Shown here one piece after another: positions 8,947-17,071 of a DNA stretch of 64,000 bases (the first letter of the stretch is position 1; every line of letters begins with the position of its first letter). The DNA comes from Pseudoduganella violaceinigra DSM 15887 (GTDB taxonomy: Bacteria > Pseudomonadota > Gammaproteobacteria > Burkholderiales > Burkholderiaceae_D), in assembly GCF_000425385.1 (NCBI RefSeq), contig NZ_KE384358.1:317623-381622 (forward strand), read 5' to 3'. The notes beneath the pieces were generated by a model. The model saw only the letters and a program-made list of their open reading frames with translations, was not told the DNA's origin and ran no database searches. The position numbers and the translations under genes are program-made.

Positions 8947-8947
8947 G

Positions 8948-8985
8948 ATTCCATTTTTGGAATTAGAGATTGAAATTACGTCTCT
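8948..8985. promoter_or_regulatory. Two dyads in the LysR/DUF2798 divergent promoter
   Basis: At 8948-8963, ATTCCA and TGGAAT flank a 4-base TTTT centre. At 8965-8969 and 8981-8985, AGAGA and TCTCT are separated by 11 bases, which is the spacing of LysR-type T-N11-A sites. Both lie between the divergent starts at 8946 and 9045. A role as LysR operators is inferred from position and symmetry. Confidence 0.45.
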
Positions 8986-9044
8986 AGTGTACTCCAGCGC
9001 AATTGACTACGCTTGAGCCATCAACCACTTTGCTGGAGAAAGCC

Positions 9045-9272
9045 ATGCCTGACCTGCGTACCCGGATGATTTTTGCGGCCCTGATGTCGTTCATGATGAC
9101 GGTCATCATGAGCGGCTGGATCACCTGGCTGAATATCGGCTTCCACCCTGAATATACGGCGCGCTGGGGGCGCGCATTCCTGGCCGCCTGGCCGGCAGCC
9201 TTCATCGCCGTGATGCTGATCGCGCCGACAGTGCAACGCGTCACGCAGCGCCTCGCCGCCGCCCTACGCTAG
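9045..9272 (+). CDS. DUF2798 two-helix membrane protein
   Basis: This 75-residue protein is made almost entirely of two hydrophobic helices: 'MIFAALMSFMMTVIMSGWIT' and 'AFLAAWPAAFIAVMLIAPTV'. Short basic ends suggest an inner-membrane hairpin. The spacing, and the Pro before the final 'VQRVTQRL', match DUF2798 proteins, whose function is unknown. A GGAGAAA ribosome site 5-11 bases upstream supports the ATG at 9045. It is divergent from the LysR regulator and probably its target. A large palindrome follows the stop. Confidence 0.75.
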   Translation: MPDLRTRMIFAALMSFMMTVIMSGWITWLNIGFHPEYTARWGRAFLAAWPAAFIAVMLIAPTVQRVTQRLAAALR

Positions 9273-9273
9273 C

Positions 9274-9353
9274 GTCCGTGGCAACCTTGGGGTCAGGCTC
9301 TTTGATTGCCAAATTTGGCAATCAAAGAGCCTGACCCCAAGGTTGCCACGGAC
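9274..9353. repeat. Perfect 80-bp palindrome (paired REP-like element, possible bidirectional terminator)
   Basis: The 40-base arms 9274-9313 and 9314-9353 are exact reverse complements with no spacer. Each arm contains GGGGTCAGGCTCTTTGATTG. The element lies between the ends of two convergent genes (9272 and 9390), a typical place for REP/BIME elements, and would form a very stable cruciform or RNA hairpin. GGGGTC-core REP sequences linked to RAYT transposases are known in many proteobacteria, but membership of that family is inferred. Confidence 0.85.
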
Positions 9354-9389
9354 TGGGCTGTTGGCCCTGTTGGTCGTGTTGGCCTTACG

Positions 9390-10073
9390 TTAGAAGCGCT
9401 CGTAGCCTTGCAGGTAGCGCCATTCGCCCGTTTGCAGGCCGGACATGGAGATGCGGCCGATGCGCTGGCGCTTGACGGCGGTCGCTTTCAGCCCGACGTC
9501 GGCGCACAGTTTGACGACCAGCGCCGGTTTCGGCGGCTTGATGGCGAAGCGCAGGCGGTTTTCGTTCTGCCAGCTGACTTTTCCGGCCCCTTGATTGAGC
9601 AGCGTCAGGCCGTTGTCGGCGATCTCGCCTTCTACGTCGACGATCAGTTCCTGTTCGACCGTTGCCCCCTCGTCCACCAGCTTGCGCGCCACGCGAAAGT
9701 CCTGCGTGAAGACGAACAGGCCGCTGGCTTGCTTGTCCAGCGCCAGGCAGGCGGTCAGGTTGCGCAGGTGGCGCCTGAGGAAGCGGATGCGTTGGGCCTC
9801 CTTGCTGCGCGCTTCAGGCAGCAGGCAGGCCAGCGGGTCGGCGCCGGCAGGCTTGTTGAGCAGGATGGTGACTGGCGCAATATCGAGCAGAGTTGCATCG
9901 GGCGCGAGCGCGACCTGCTGTTCCGGTGCGACGCGGGCACCCGGCTCTTCGACGATCTCGCCGTCGACCGTGACGTAGGCGCCTTCGATATAGTTTTCCG
10001 CTTCACGGCGCGAGCACGGAACCATATCCGCTACGCGTTTGGCGAGGCGGGTGGTGTTGTCTTCGTTATTCAT
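9390..10073 (-). CDS. rluF: S4-domain RNA pseudouridine synthase (RluF-like)
   Basis: This 227-residue protein has an N-terminal S4 RNA-binding domain (about 9-60, 'LAKRVADMVPCSRREAENYI') and an RsuA/RluB-type pseudouridine synthase domain. The catalytic Asp is D113 in 'LALDKQASGLFVFTQD', the equivalent of the family 'RLD..S.GL' motif, with Ala-Leu replacing the usual Gly-Arg. The family isomerises single uridines in rRNA; RluF acts on 23S U2604. The assignment to RluF rather than RsuA/RluB is moderate. It is the last gene of the run that begins with iscR, and its start overlaps the threonine aldolase stop by one base. The big palindrome lies beyond its 3' end. Confidence 0.75.
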   Translation of the reverse strand: MNNEDNTTRLAKRVADMVPCSRREAENYIEGAYVTVDGEIVEEPGARVAPEQQVALAPDATLLDIAPVTILLNKPAGADPLACLLPEARSKEAQRIRFLRRHLRNLTACLALDKQASGLFVFTQDFRVARKLVDEGATVEQELIVDVEGEIADNGLTLLNQGAGKVSWQNENRLRFAIKPPKPALVVKLCADVGLKATAVKRQRIGRISMSGLQTGEWRYLQGYERF

Positions 10074-11140
10074 TATTGCTTGAAGTAGTGGGCGAATACG
10101 GCGGCGACATGTTCCAGGTCGGCGCGCGATACGTCCAGGTGGGTTACGAGGCGCAGGTTCGGGGCCATCGAAACACGTATGCGTTCGGCTGCCAGCGCGG
10201 CATTCAGGCCGTCGCAGGCTTCGCGCGGCATGGCGACAAACAGGATGTTCGTTTGCGGCACGCTCACTTGCAGCACGCCGATTTTCGACAATTCGTTGGC
10301 CAGCCAGCTGGCATTGGCGTGGTCTTCGGCCAGGCGCTGCACGTTATTCTGCAGGGCATACAGGCCCGCGGCGGCAATTACGCCGGCCTGGCGCATGCCG
10401 CCGCCCAGCATTTTGCGCCAGCGCTTGCCTTGTTCGATCAGCTCACGGCTGCCGCACAGGATGGAGCCGACCGGTGCGCCGAGGCCTTTGCTCAGGCAGA
10501 CCGAGACGCTGTCAAACCCTTTCACCGCGTCTTTCAGGGAGCTGCCTTGCCTTACGGCGGCATTGCAGATGCGGGCGCCGTCGAGGTGGGTGGCCAGGCC
10601 GCGCGCATGCGCCAGGCTGGTCGCCTGTTGCACGTATTGCTGCGGCAGCACCTTGCCGCCGATGGTGTTCTCCAGCGCCAGGAGCCTGGTGCGGGCGAAG
10701 TGGAAGTCGTCTGGCTTGATGGCGGCTTCGATGTCGTGCAGGGCGATGCTGCCATCCGCCTGGTTGACGATCGGCTGCGGCTGGATACTGCCCAGGACCG
10801 CTGCGCCCCCGCCTTCGTATTTGTAAGTGTGCGCTTCCTGGCCGACCAGGTATTCGTCTCCCCTGCCGCAATGGGCCAGCAGGGCAATCAGGTTGGTTTG
10901 CGTGCCGCTTGGCGCGAACAGGGCGGCTTCGTAGCCAAAGAGCTCCGCGGCATACGCCTGCAATGCGTTGACCGTGGGGTCGTCGCCGTAGACGTCGTCG
11001 CCAACCTGCGCGGCGAACATGGCTTCGCGCATTTCCAGGCCTGGGTGCGTAACGGTATCGCTGCGCAGGTCGATCCAGCGCTCGCCGTCGTTGGCTGCGG
11101 GCGAACCCGCGCCAGCGCCGGCGGGATAGCCGTTGCTCAC
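10073..11140 (-). CDS. ltaE: Low-specificity L-threonine aldolase
   Basis: This 355-residue PLP enzyme (fold type I) cleaves L-threonine or allo-threonine to glycine and acetaldehyde. Visible signatures are 'DLRSDTVTHP' near residue 24, 'GDDVYGDDPTVNAL' at 47-60, 'HLDGARICNAA' at 185-195 and the PLP lysine K218 in 'SVCLSKGLGAPVGS'. It carries an Ala/Gly-rich N-terminal extension of about 18 residues. Its start overlaps the upstream methyltransferase stop by four bases, and its stop touches the pseudouridine synthase start. It therefore seems to be translated with the tail of the isc operon, although no Fe-S role is known for it. Confidence 0.9.
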   Translation of the reverse strand: MSNGYPAGAGAGSPAANDGERWIDLRSDTVTHPGLEMREAMFAAQVGDDVYGDDPTVNALQAYAAELFGYEAALFAPSGTQTNLIALLAHCGRGDEYLVGQEAHTYKYEGGGAAVLGSIQPQPIVNQADGSIALHDIEAAIKPDDFHFARTRLLALENTIGGKVLPQQYVQQATSLAHARGLATHLDGARICNAAVRQGSSLKDAVKGFDSVSVCLSKGLGAPVGSILCGSRELIEQGKRWRKMLGGGMRQAGVIAAAGLYALQNNVQRLAEDHANASWLANELSKIGVLQVSVPQTNILFVAMPREACDGLNAALAAERIRVSMAPNLRLVTHLDVSRADLEHVAAVFAHYFKQ

Positions 11141-12045
11141 GGCGCCACCCCGGCGTCGGAAGCCGCGGCGGCCGGCGCGCCGGTGTAGAAGCGCCCGCCC
11201 ATTTCATCAAGGCCGACGGTGGACAGCACTTCCTTCAGGCGCTCGGCAGGCTTGCGGCGCGGCAGGTTCTTGTATGTGGCGACGATCAGCTCATTCTTCA
11301 TCGAGTGCTCCCAGCCTACGAGTTCCGTGACGGTGACCTGGTAGCCGTGCGACTCCAGTTGCAGGCAGCGTAGCACGTTGGTGATCTGGCTGCCGAATTC
11401 ACGGGTGTGGATCGGATGGCGCCACAATTCGGTGAGCACGTTCTTGCCCAGCGACGAGCCTTTGTTCTTGCGCAGCACGGACGCCACTTCGGCCTGACAG
11501 CATGGCACCAGCACGATGTGCTTGGCCTTCTTCTTCAGCGCGAAGTCGATGGCGTCGTCGGTGGCAGTATTGCAGGCGTGCAGCGCCGTGACGATGTCGA
11601 TCTGCTCCGGCAGCTTGTCGGAGGTGGTCGATTCGGCCACCGACAGGGGCAGGAAGCTCATGCCCGGGAAGCCGAACTTGCGCGCCAGTTCTTCCGAACG
11701 CGCCACCAGTTCTTCGCGGGTCTCGATGCCGTAGATGTGCGAGTCGTCGCCCAGCGCCTTGAAGAACAGGTCGTAGATGATGAAGCCAAGGTAGGACTTC
11801 CCTGCCCCGTGGTCGACCAGCGATACCGCGCCCTTGGTCGAGCGGACGTCGTTCAGCAGCGGTTCGATGAACTGGTAGAGGTGGTAGACCTGTTTCAGCT
11901 TGCGGCGGCTGTCCTGATTCAGCTTGCCGTCGCGGGTCAGGATGTGCAGCTCCTGCAGCAGCGCGACCGATTGGCCGGGCTTGACTTCAGGGATGTCGGT
12001 GACGGTGGCAGGCAGCGCTCCTGCTGCGGGCTTACTGCGCTTCAT
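11137..12045 (-). CDS. SAM-dependent methyltransferase, Methyltransf_32 type
   Basis: This is a 302-residue protein. The open frame extends upstream, but that part is antisense-like sequence over iscX. The ATG at 12045 is chosen because it gives a 14-base overlap with the iscX end. A Rossmann motif I-like 'LVDHGAGKSYLGFIIYD' is followed by 'IYGIETREELVARSEELA'. Then come 'TALHACNTATDDA' and 'LVPCCQAEV', the His-Ala-Cys and Cys-Cys pattern of the PF13679 group related to Trm13/METTL25. That suggests an RNA or small-protein substrate, but it is unproven. The tight coupling to iscX and ltaE places it in the isc transcript. Confidence 0.7.
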   Translation of the reverse strand: MKRSKPAAGALPATVTDIPEVKPGQSVALLQELHILTRDGKLNQDSRRKLKQVYHLYQFIEPLLNDVRSTKGAVSLVDHGAGKSYLGFIIYDLFFKALGDDSHIYGIETREELVARSEELARKFGFPGMSFLPLSVAESTTSDKLPEQIDIVTALHACNTATDDAIDFALKKKAKHIVLVPCCQAEVASVLRKNKGSSLGKNVLTELWRHPIHTREFGSQITNVLRCLQLESHGYQVTVTELVGWEHSMKNELIVATYKNLPRRKPAERLKEVLSTVGLDEMGGRFYTGAPAAAASDAGVAP

Positions 12046-12229
12046 CGATCCACGCCTGCTGGATCGCTTCCAGCACTTTTTCGCCGCCGCGCTTATGGTC
12101 GTCGTCGAATCCGTCCAGGTCGACGATCCAGTTGTGCAGGTCGACAAATCGTACAGTGGCCGGATCGACGTCCGGGAACTTGTCGTACAGGGCTTCGGCG
12201 ATCGCCGTGACATCACTCCATTTCAGCAT
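12032..12229 (-). CDS. iscX: Fe-S assembly protein IscX
   Basis: This 65-residue acidic protein matches IscX/YfhJ along its whole length, starting 'MLKWSDVTAIAEALYDKFPD' and ending with the 'DLHNWIVDLDGFDDD' region and a C-terminal helix. IscX binds IscS and iron and tunes cluster assembly rate. It is the last canonical gene of the isc operon, 13 bases after fdx, and its 3' end overlaps the methyltransferase gene by 14 bases. Confidence 0.93.
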   Translation of the reverse strand: MLKWSDVTAIAEALYDKFPDVDPATVRFVDLHNWIVDLDGFDDDHKRGGEKVLEAIQQAWIDEAQ

Positions 12230-12242
12230 GCTGCACCTCGGC

Positions 12243-12584
12243 TCAGTGGCCGCCTTCGCTGGCGTGGTTGATCGTGTACTTCGGAATTTCGATGACCAGG
12301 TCTTCGTCCGCGACGATGGACTGGCAGGACAGGCGCGAACATGCTTCCAGGCCCCAGGCCTTGTCCAGCAGGTCTTCTTCGGTGTCGGTCGCTTCGTTCA
12401 GCGAGTTCAAGCCTTCACGCACCAGCACGTGGCAGGTGGTGCAGGCGCAGGATTTCTCGCAGGCGTGTTCGATGTGGATGTCGTTCTCCAGCAGGACGTC
12501 GCAAACGGACTTCCCTGCTTCGGTTTCGATCACGGCGCCTTCGGGGCAGAGCTTGGCGTGCGGCAGGATGACGATTTGTGGCAC
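12243..12584 (-). CDS. fdx: ISC-type [2Fe-2S] ferredoxin
   Basis: This 113-residue adrenodoxin-like ferredoxin supplies electrons during Fe-S cluster assembly on IscU. Cluster ligands are visible as C42, C48 and C51 in 'HACEKSCACTTCHVLV' and C87 in 'SRLSC', with the extra ISC-type cysteine C46. The length and C-terminal 'EIPKYTIN' match E. coli Fdx. It lies between hscA and iscX in the standard order. Confidence 0.95.
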   Translation of the reverse strand: MPQIVILPHAKLCPEGAVIETEAGKSVCDVLLENDIHIEHACEKSCACTTCHVLVREGLNSLNEATDTEEDLLDKAWGLEACSRLSCQSIVADEDLVIEIPKYTINHASEGGH

Positions 12585-12601
12585 TTCTATTCCTCAGTCA
12601 A

Positions 12602-14482
12602 TTAAACAACCTGGTCCAGCGTCTTGCCGGCCAGTGCGCTGCGCACGCTGCGGTCCATGCGGCGCGATGCGAATTCTTCGGTACCCTGGGCCAGGGCTTC
12701 GTAGGCGGCTTTCACCGCGTAGTGGTCGGCTTCGCCGCTGCCGGACTTCACCAGCGCGTCCAGCGTGGCGGCCATCAAGGCCTGAATCGCGGCCAGCTCG
12801 CCCTCGGTCAGCAGCGCACCGTCCTCGTCCAGCGCGGACTGGGTGGCCAGCATGATGCGTTCGGCTTCCACCTGCTCTTCGCGCAAGGCGCGGGCTTTCA
12901 TGTCGGCTTCCGCTTCGGTATGCGATTCGGACAGCATGCGCGCCACGTCGTCGTCGCCCAGGCCGTAGGACGGCTTGACGGTGATCGATGCCTCCACATT
13001 GGAGCGCAGCTCGCGCGCCGAAACCGACAGCAGGCCGTCCGCGTCCACCTGATAGGTGATGCGGATACGCGCCGCGCCCGCGGCCATCGGCGGGATGCCG
13101 CGCAGCTCGAAGCGCGCCAGCGAACGGCAATCGCTCACCAGTTCGCGCTCGCCTTGCAGCACGTGCACCGCCAGCGCGGTCTGGCCGTCCTTGAAGGTGG
13201 TGAACTCCTGCGCGCGGGCGCATGGAATGGTGGAGTTGCGGGGGATGATCTTTTCGACCAGGCCACCCATGGTTTCAATACCCAGCGACAGCGGGATCAC
13301 GTCCAGCAGCAGCCAGTCGTCGCCTGCGGCGCGGTTGCCGGCCAGCAGGTTGGCTTGGATGGCGGCGCCCAACGCCACCACCTTGTCCGGGTCGATATTG
13401 GCGTGCGGGATGGTGTGGAAGTACTCGCCCACCGCGCGCTGCACGTGCGGCATGCGGGTGGCGCCGCCCACCATGACCACGCCGTCGATGTCGTCGGCGT
13501 CCAAATTGGCGTCGCGCAGGGCCTTCTTCACCGCGTTCATGGTCTTGGCGACCAGGTGCTTGGTGATGTCGGCGAAGATTTCGGGGGTGATGCGCTGGTG
13601 GACTTCTTCGCCCGAGCGCAGCACGGCGTCGATGGTCACTTCCGGTTTGGTCGACAGCAGCTCTTTCGCTTCGCGCGCCTTTACCATCAAGGTTGCGGTG
13701 TCTTCATCGGACAGCGGCGCCAGTTTTTCCTGCTCGTGCACCCAGCAGAACAGGCGATGGTCGAAATCGTCCCCGCCCAGCGCGGAGTCGCCGCCGGTGG
13801 CCAGCACTTCAAACACGCCCTTGGACAGTTTGAGAATCGAGATGTCGAAGGTGCCGCCGCCCAGGTCGTACACGGCGAAGATGCCTTCCGAGCCATTATC
13901 CAGACCGTAGGCGATGGCCGCGGCGGTCGGCTCGGAGAGCAGGCGCAGCACATTGATGCCGGCCAGTTGCGCGGCATCCTTGGTGGCCTGGCGCTGCGCT
14001 TCGTCAAAGTAAGCTGGCACGGTGATCACGGCGCCGACCAGGTCGTCGCCCAGGGAGTCTTCGGCGCGCTGGCGCAGCGTCGCCAGGATCTGCGCCGATA
14101 CTTCCACCGGAGACTTCACGCCGGCCACGGTCTTCAGCTGCACCATGCCGGGCGCATCGACGAAATCGTAAGGCAGGTTCTCGGCGTAAGCGATGTCTTT
14201 CAGGCCGCGGCCCATGAAACGCTTGACCGAGACGATGGTGTTCTTCGGATCGGTGGTCTGGTGGGCTTGCGCCTTGTAGCCGATATTGGCATGGCCGTTT
14301 GGCAGGTATCGCACCACGGAGGGCAGCAGCGGGTGGCCTTCTTCGTCGTTCAGCACTTCTGGAATGCTGCTGCGGACGGTCGCTACCAGCGAATTGGTGG
14401 TGCCGAGGTCGATACCCACTGCCAGACGGTGCTGGTGCGGGGCGGTCGACATGCCCGGTTCGGAAATCTGCAAAAGAGCCAT
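12602..14482 (-). CDS. hscA: Fe-S cluster Hsp70 chaperone HscA
   Basis: This 626-residue specialised Hsp70 works with HscB to release the cluster from IscU. The nucleotide-binding domain starts with 'GIDLGTTNSLVATVRS' (about 24-39), has 'VYDLGGGTFDISIL' for phosphate binding, and 'VVMVGGATRMPHV'. It is followed by a substrate-binding domain and helical lid ('SYGLGDDDVARML'). Like other HscA proteins it is slightly shorter than DnaK. It is followed by fdx 17 bases on and preceded by hscB. Confidence 0.95.
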   Translation of the reverse strand: MALLQISEPGMSTAPHQHRLAVGIDLGTTNSLVATVRSSIPEVLNDEEGHPLLPSVVRYLPNGHANIGYKAQAHQTTDPKNTIVSVKRFMGRGLKDIAYAENLPYDFVDAPGMVQLKTVAGVKSPVEVSAQILATLRQRAEDSLGDDLVGAVITVPAYFDEAQRQATKDAAQLAGINVLRLLSEPTAAAIAYGLDNGSEGIFAVYDLGGGTFDISILKLSKGVFEVLATGGDSALGGDDFDHRLFCWVHEQEKLAPLSDEDTATLMVKAREAKELLSTKPEVTIDAVLRSGEEVHQRITPEIFADITKHLVAKTMNAVKKALRDANLDADDIDGVVMVGGATRMPHVQRAVGEYFHTIPHANIDPDKVVALGAAIQANLLAGNRAAGDDWLLLDVIPLSLGIETMGGLVEKIIPRNSTIPCARAQEFTTFKDGQTALAVHVLQGERELVSDCRSLARFELRGIPPMAAGAARIRITYQVDADGLLSVSARELRSNVEASITVKPSYGLGDDDVARMLSESHTEAEADMKARALREEQVEAERIMLATQSALDEDGALLTEGELAAIQALMAATLDALVKSGSGEADHYAVKAAYEALAQGTEEFASRRMDRSVRSALAGKTLDQVV

Positions 14483-14503
14483 GGTGAAACCTGTCTTATT
14501 CTT

Positions 14504-15058
14504 TTACGCCTCGATGGCGTCGTAAGCGAAGCGCACTTCTTCGCCAAATTTTTCGATGAACATCAGCGCGCGCACACCCTGCGCGACGGCGTGATAGTCA
14601 GCGGCGTTGCAATGCTGTTCGATCTCCGCCAGCTGGCCCTTGCGCGCGGCGCGCAGTTGGCCGTCCAGCTTGTCCAGCAGCTCGGCATCCTTGCCGGCGC
14701 GCGCTTCGGACAGCTCTTCGCGCCACTCCATCTGCTGCATCAGGAACTCCATCGGCATGGCCGTGTTGGATTCCATCTTCAAATCGACGCCATTGAGCTC
14801 GCACAGGTACTGCGCGCGCTTCTGCGGATTCTTCAGGGTCTGGTAGGCCTCGTTGGAGCGCGTCGACCATTGCATGGCCACGCGCTTTTCGGCATCGGTG
14901 GCGTTGACGAATTTGTCGGGATGGACGCGGCTCTGGACTTCGCGGTACGCGCTGTCCAGGGCGCCTGCATCAACGGCGTACTGCTGGGGAAGCTGGAAAA
15001 GTTCGAAGTGGTTCTGCACGATATCAAATGCGGAAGCTTTCGCCGCAGCCGCATGCAT
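14504..15058 (-). CDS. hscB: Fe-S cluster J-protein co-chaperone HscB
   Basis: This 184-residue protein has an N-terminal J domain carrying the HPD motif at residues 46-48 ('QSRVHPDKFVN') and a C-terminal three-helix IscU-binding domain. It brings IscU to HscA and stimulates the ATPase. Its start lies inside the 3' end of iscA (35-base overlap), which suggests translational coupling. Length and motifs are normal. Confidence 0.95.
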   Translation of the reverse strand: MHAAAAKASAFDIVQNHFELFQLPQQYAVDAGALDSAYREVQSRVHPDKFVNATDAEKRVAMQWSTRSNEAYQTLKNPQKRAQYLCELNGVDLKMESNTAMPMEFLMQQMEWREELSEARAGKDAELLDKLDGQLRAARKGQLAEIEQHCNAADYHAVAQGVRALMFIEKFGEEVRFAYDAIEA

Positions 15059-15347
15059 CCTTCTCGTTCGGATTGTTGAACTTGAAGCCTTCGTTCAGAC
15101 CTTCGCGGGCGAAGTCCAGTTCCGTGCCGTCGATGTAGGGTAGGCTTTTCGGATCAACGAAGACCTTCACGCCGTGCGATTCGAATACGGAATCTTCCGG
15201 AGTCACTTCGTCCACGTATTCCAGCTTGTAGGCCAGACCGGAGCAGCCGGTCGTGCGTACGCCAAAGCGCAGGCCAATGCCCTTGCCGCGACGCTCGATG
15301 TAGCGGTTGATATGCTTGGCTGCTTTTTCGGTCAGGGTGATTGCCAT
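15024..15347 (-). CDS. iscA: A-type Fe-S carrier IscA
   Basis: This 107-residue A-type carrier has the three conserved cysteines C35 ('TTGCSGLAYKL'), C99 and C101 ('ACGCGESF'). It transfers clusters or iron to target proteins. It lies 18 bases after iscU, and its 3' end overlaps the hscB start. Family-typical throughout. Confidence 0.95.
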   Translation of the reverse strand: MAITLTEKAAKHINRYIERRGKGIGLRFGVRTTGCSGLAYKLEYVDEVTPEDSVFESHGVKVFVDPKSLPYIDGTELDFAREGLNEGFKFNNPNEKDACGCGESFRI

Positions 15348-15365
15348 ACTTCCTCCGAGCGCTGA

Positions 15366-15749
15366 TTAGGCGCCGTGTTTTGCCTTGTAGTCGTTCACAG
15401 CTGCCTTGATGGCGTCTTCCGCCAGGATCGAGCAGTGGATCTTCACTGGCGGCAGTGCCAGTTCTTCCGCGATCTGGGTGTTCTTGATGGCCAGCGCTTC
15501 GTCGAGCGACTTGCCCTTCACCCATTCGGTCACCAGCGAGCTAGAGGCGATTGCCGAACCGCAGCCGTAGGTCTTGAATTTCGCGTCTTCGATCTTGCCG
15601 TCCGCGCCGACCTTGATCTGCAGCTTCATCACGTCGCCGCAGGCCGGCGCGCCGACCATGCCGGTACCGACGGTCTCGTCGCCCTTTTCAAAGGAACCGA
15701 CGTTGCGCGGGTTTTCGTAGTGGTCGAGGACTTTTTCCGAGTATGCCAT
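15366..15749 (-). CDS. iscU: Fe-S cluster scaffold IscU
   Basis: This 127-residue scaffold on which clusters are built has ligands C37, D39, C63 and C106. The HscA-recognition motif LPPVK is at residues 99-103. The start at 15749 ('MAYSEKVLDHYENPRNVGSF') is chosen over an in-frame upstream Met because it matches the family N terminus exactly. The gap to iscS is 37 bases and to iscA 18 bases. Confidence 0.96.
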   Translation of the reverse strand: MAYSEKVLDHYENPRNVGSFEKGDETVGTGMVGAPACGDVMKLQIKVGADGKIEDAKFKTYGCGSAIASSSLVTEWVKGKSLDEALAIKNTQIAEELALPPVKIHCSILAEDAIKAAVNDYKAKHGA

Positions 15750-15786
15750 TTTGATGCTCCTGTAATCTAAGAATTCTGCTGTGCGC

Positions 15787-17052
15787 TTAGTGCGCCGCCC
15801 ACTGGATGGTGGAGAGGTCCACGCCATCCTTGTACATTTCCCACAGCGGGGACAGTTCGCGCAGCTTGCCCACTTTGCCTTTCAGCAGTTCGATCGCGAA
15901 ATCGACGTCTTTCTCGGTGGTGAAGCGGCCGATGGTGAAACGGATCGAGCTGTGCGCCAGTTCGTCGCTGCGGCCCAGGGCGCGCAGCACATAGGACGGC
16001 TCCAGCGAAGCCGAGGTGCAGGCGGAACCGGATGACACGGCCAGGTCTTTCACCGCCATGATCAGGGACTCGCCTTCGACGAAGTTGAAGCTCACGTTCA
16101 GGTTGTGCGGCACGCGGTGGTCCATGTCGCCGTTGACGTAGGTTTCCTCGATTTCCTGCAGGCCCTTGGCCAGACGGTCGCGCAGCGCGCGGATGCGGGC
16201 GATTTCGGACTCCATTTCCACTTTCGCCAGGCGGAAGGCTTCGCCCATCGCCACGATCTGGTGGGTCGGCAAGGTGCCCGAGCGCAGGCCGCGCTCATGG
16301 CCGCCGCCGTGCATCTGCGCTTCGATGCGCACGCGCGGCTTGCGGCAGACGTACAGGGCGCCCACGCCTTTCGGGCCGTAGGTCTTATGCGCGGTGAAGG
16401 TCATCAGGTCGACCTTCAGGTCCTGCAGGTCGATCGCCACCTTGCCGGTCGCTTGCGCGGCATCGCAGTGGAAGATGATGCCCTTCTTGCGGCAGAAGGC
16501 GGCGATTTCCTTGATCGGCTGGATCACGCCGATTTCGTTATTCACCATCATGACCGAGATCAGGATCGTGTCCGGGCGCACGGCCGCTTCCAGCTGTTCG
16601 ATGGTGATCAGGCCATTGTCCTGGGTATCCAGGTAGGTGGCGTCGAAGCCTTGGCGCTCCAGCTCGCGCACGGTGTCCAGCACGGATTTGTGCTCGGTCT
16701 TGACCGTGATGATGTGCTTGCCCTTGGACTTGTAGAAGTTGGCCGCGCCTTTCAGGGCCAGGTTGTTCGATTCGGTGGCGCCGGAGGTCCAGATGATTTC
16801 GCGCGAGTCGGCATTGACCAGGGCGGCCACGTGGCCGCGCGCTTCTTCCACCGCTGCTTCCGCGGTCCAGCCGTACATATGGCTGCGCGATGCCGGGTTG
16901 CCGAACTGTTCGCGCAGGTATGGGATCATCTTGTCCGCAACGCGTGGATCGATCGGCGTGGTGGCCGAATAGTCCATATAGATCGGGAAGTGCGGTGCGG
17001 TCTTGAATTCTACCGGTGCTACCTGGGCGACGTTCTTTTCGGGGGCGTTCAT
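15787..17052 (-). CDS. iscS: Cysteine desulfurase IscS
   Basis: This 421-residue PLP enzyme supplies sulfur for clusters and tRNA thiolation. The PLP lysine is K223 in 'TAHKTYGPKG' and the persulfide cysteine is C345 in 'SGSACTSASL'. It has about 20 extra N-terminal residues compared with E. coli IscS ('MNAPEKNVAQVAPVEFKT'), a common Burkholderiales feature. It is the second gene of the isc operon, 19 bases after iscR. Confidence 0.95.
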   Translation of the reverse strand: MNAPEKNVAQVAPVEFKTAPHFPIYMDYSATTPIDPRVADKMIPYLREQFGNPASRSHMYGWTAEAAVEEARGHVAALVNADSREIIWTSGATESNNLALKGAANFYKSKGKHIITVKTEHKSVLDTVRELERQGFDATYLDTQDNGLITIEQLEAAVRPDTILISVMMVNNEIGVIQPIKEIAAFCRKKGIIFHCDAAQATGKVAIDLQDLKVDLMTFTAHKTYGPKGVGALYVCRKPRVRIEAQMHGGGHERGLRSGTLPTHQIVAMGEAFRLAKVEMESEIARIRALRDRLAKGLQEIEETYVNGDMDHRVPHNLNVSFNFVEGESLIMAVKDLAVSSGSACTSASLEPSYVLRALGRSDELAHSSIRFTIGRFTTEKDVDFAIELLKGKVGKLRELSPLWEMYKDGVDLSTIQWAAH

Positions 17053-17071
17053 CTAAATTACTCCAATTCGG

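Noticed and set aside
12578..15079. Long plus-strand open frame opposite hscA and hscB
   Set aside because: Antisense shadow of high-GC coding sequence. It runs across several real genes and shows no domain.
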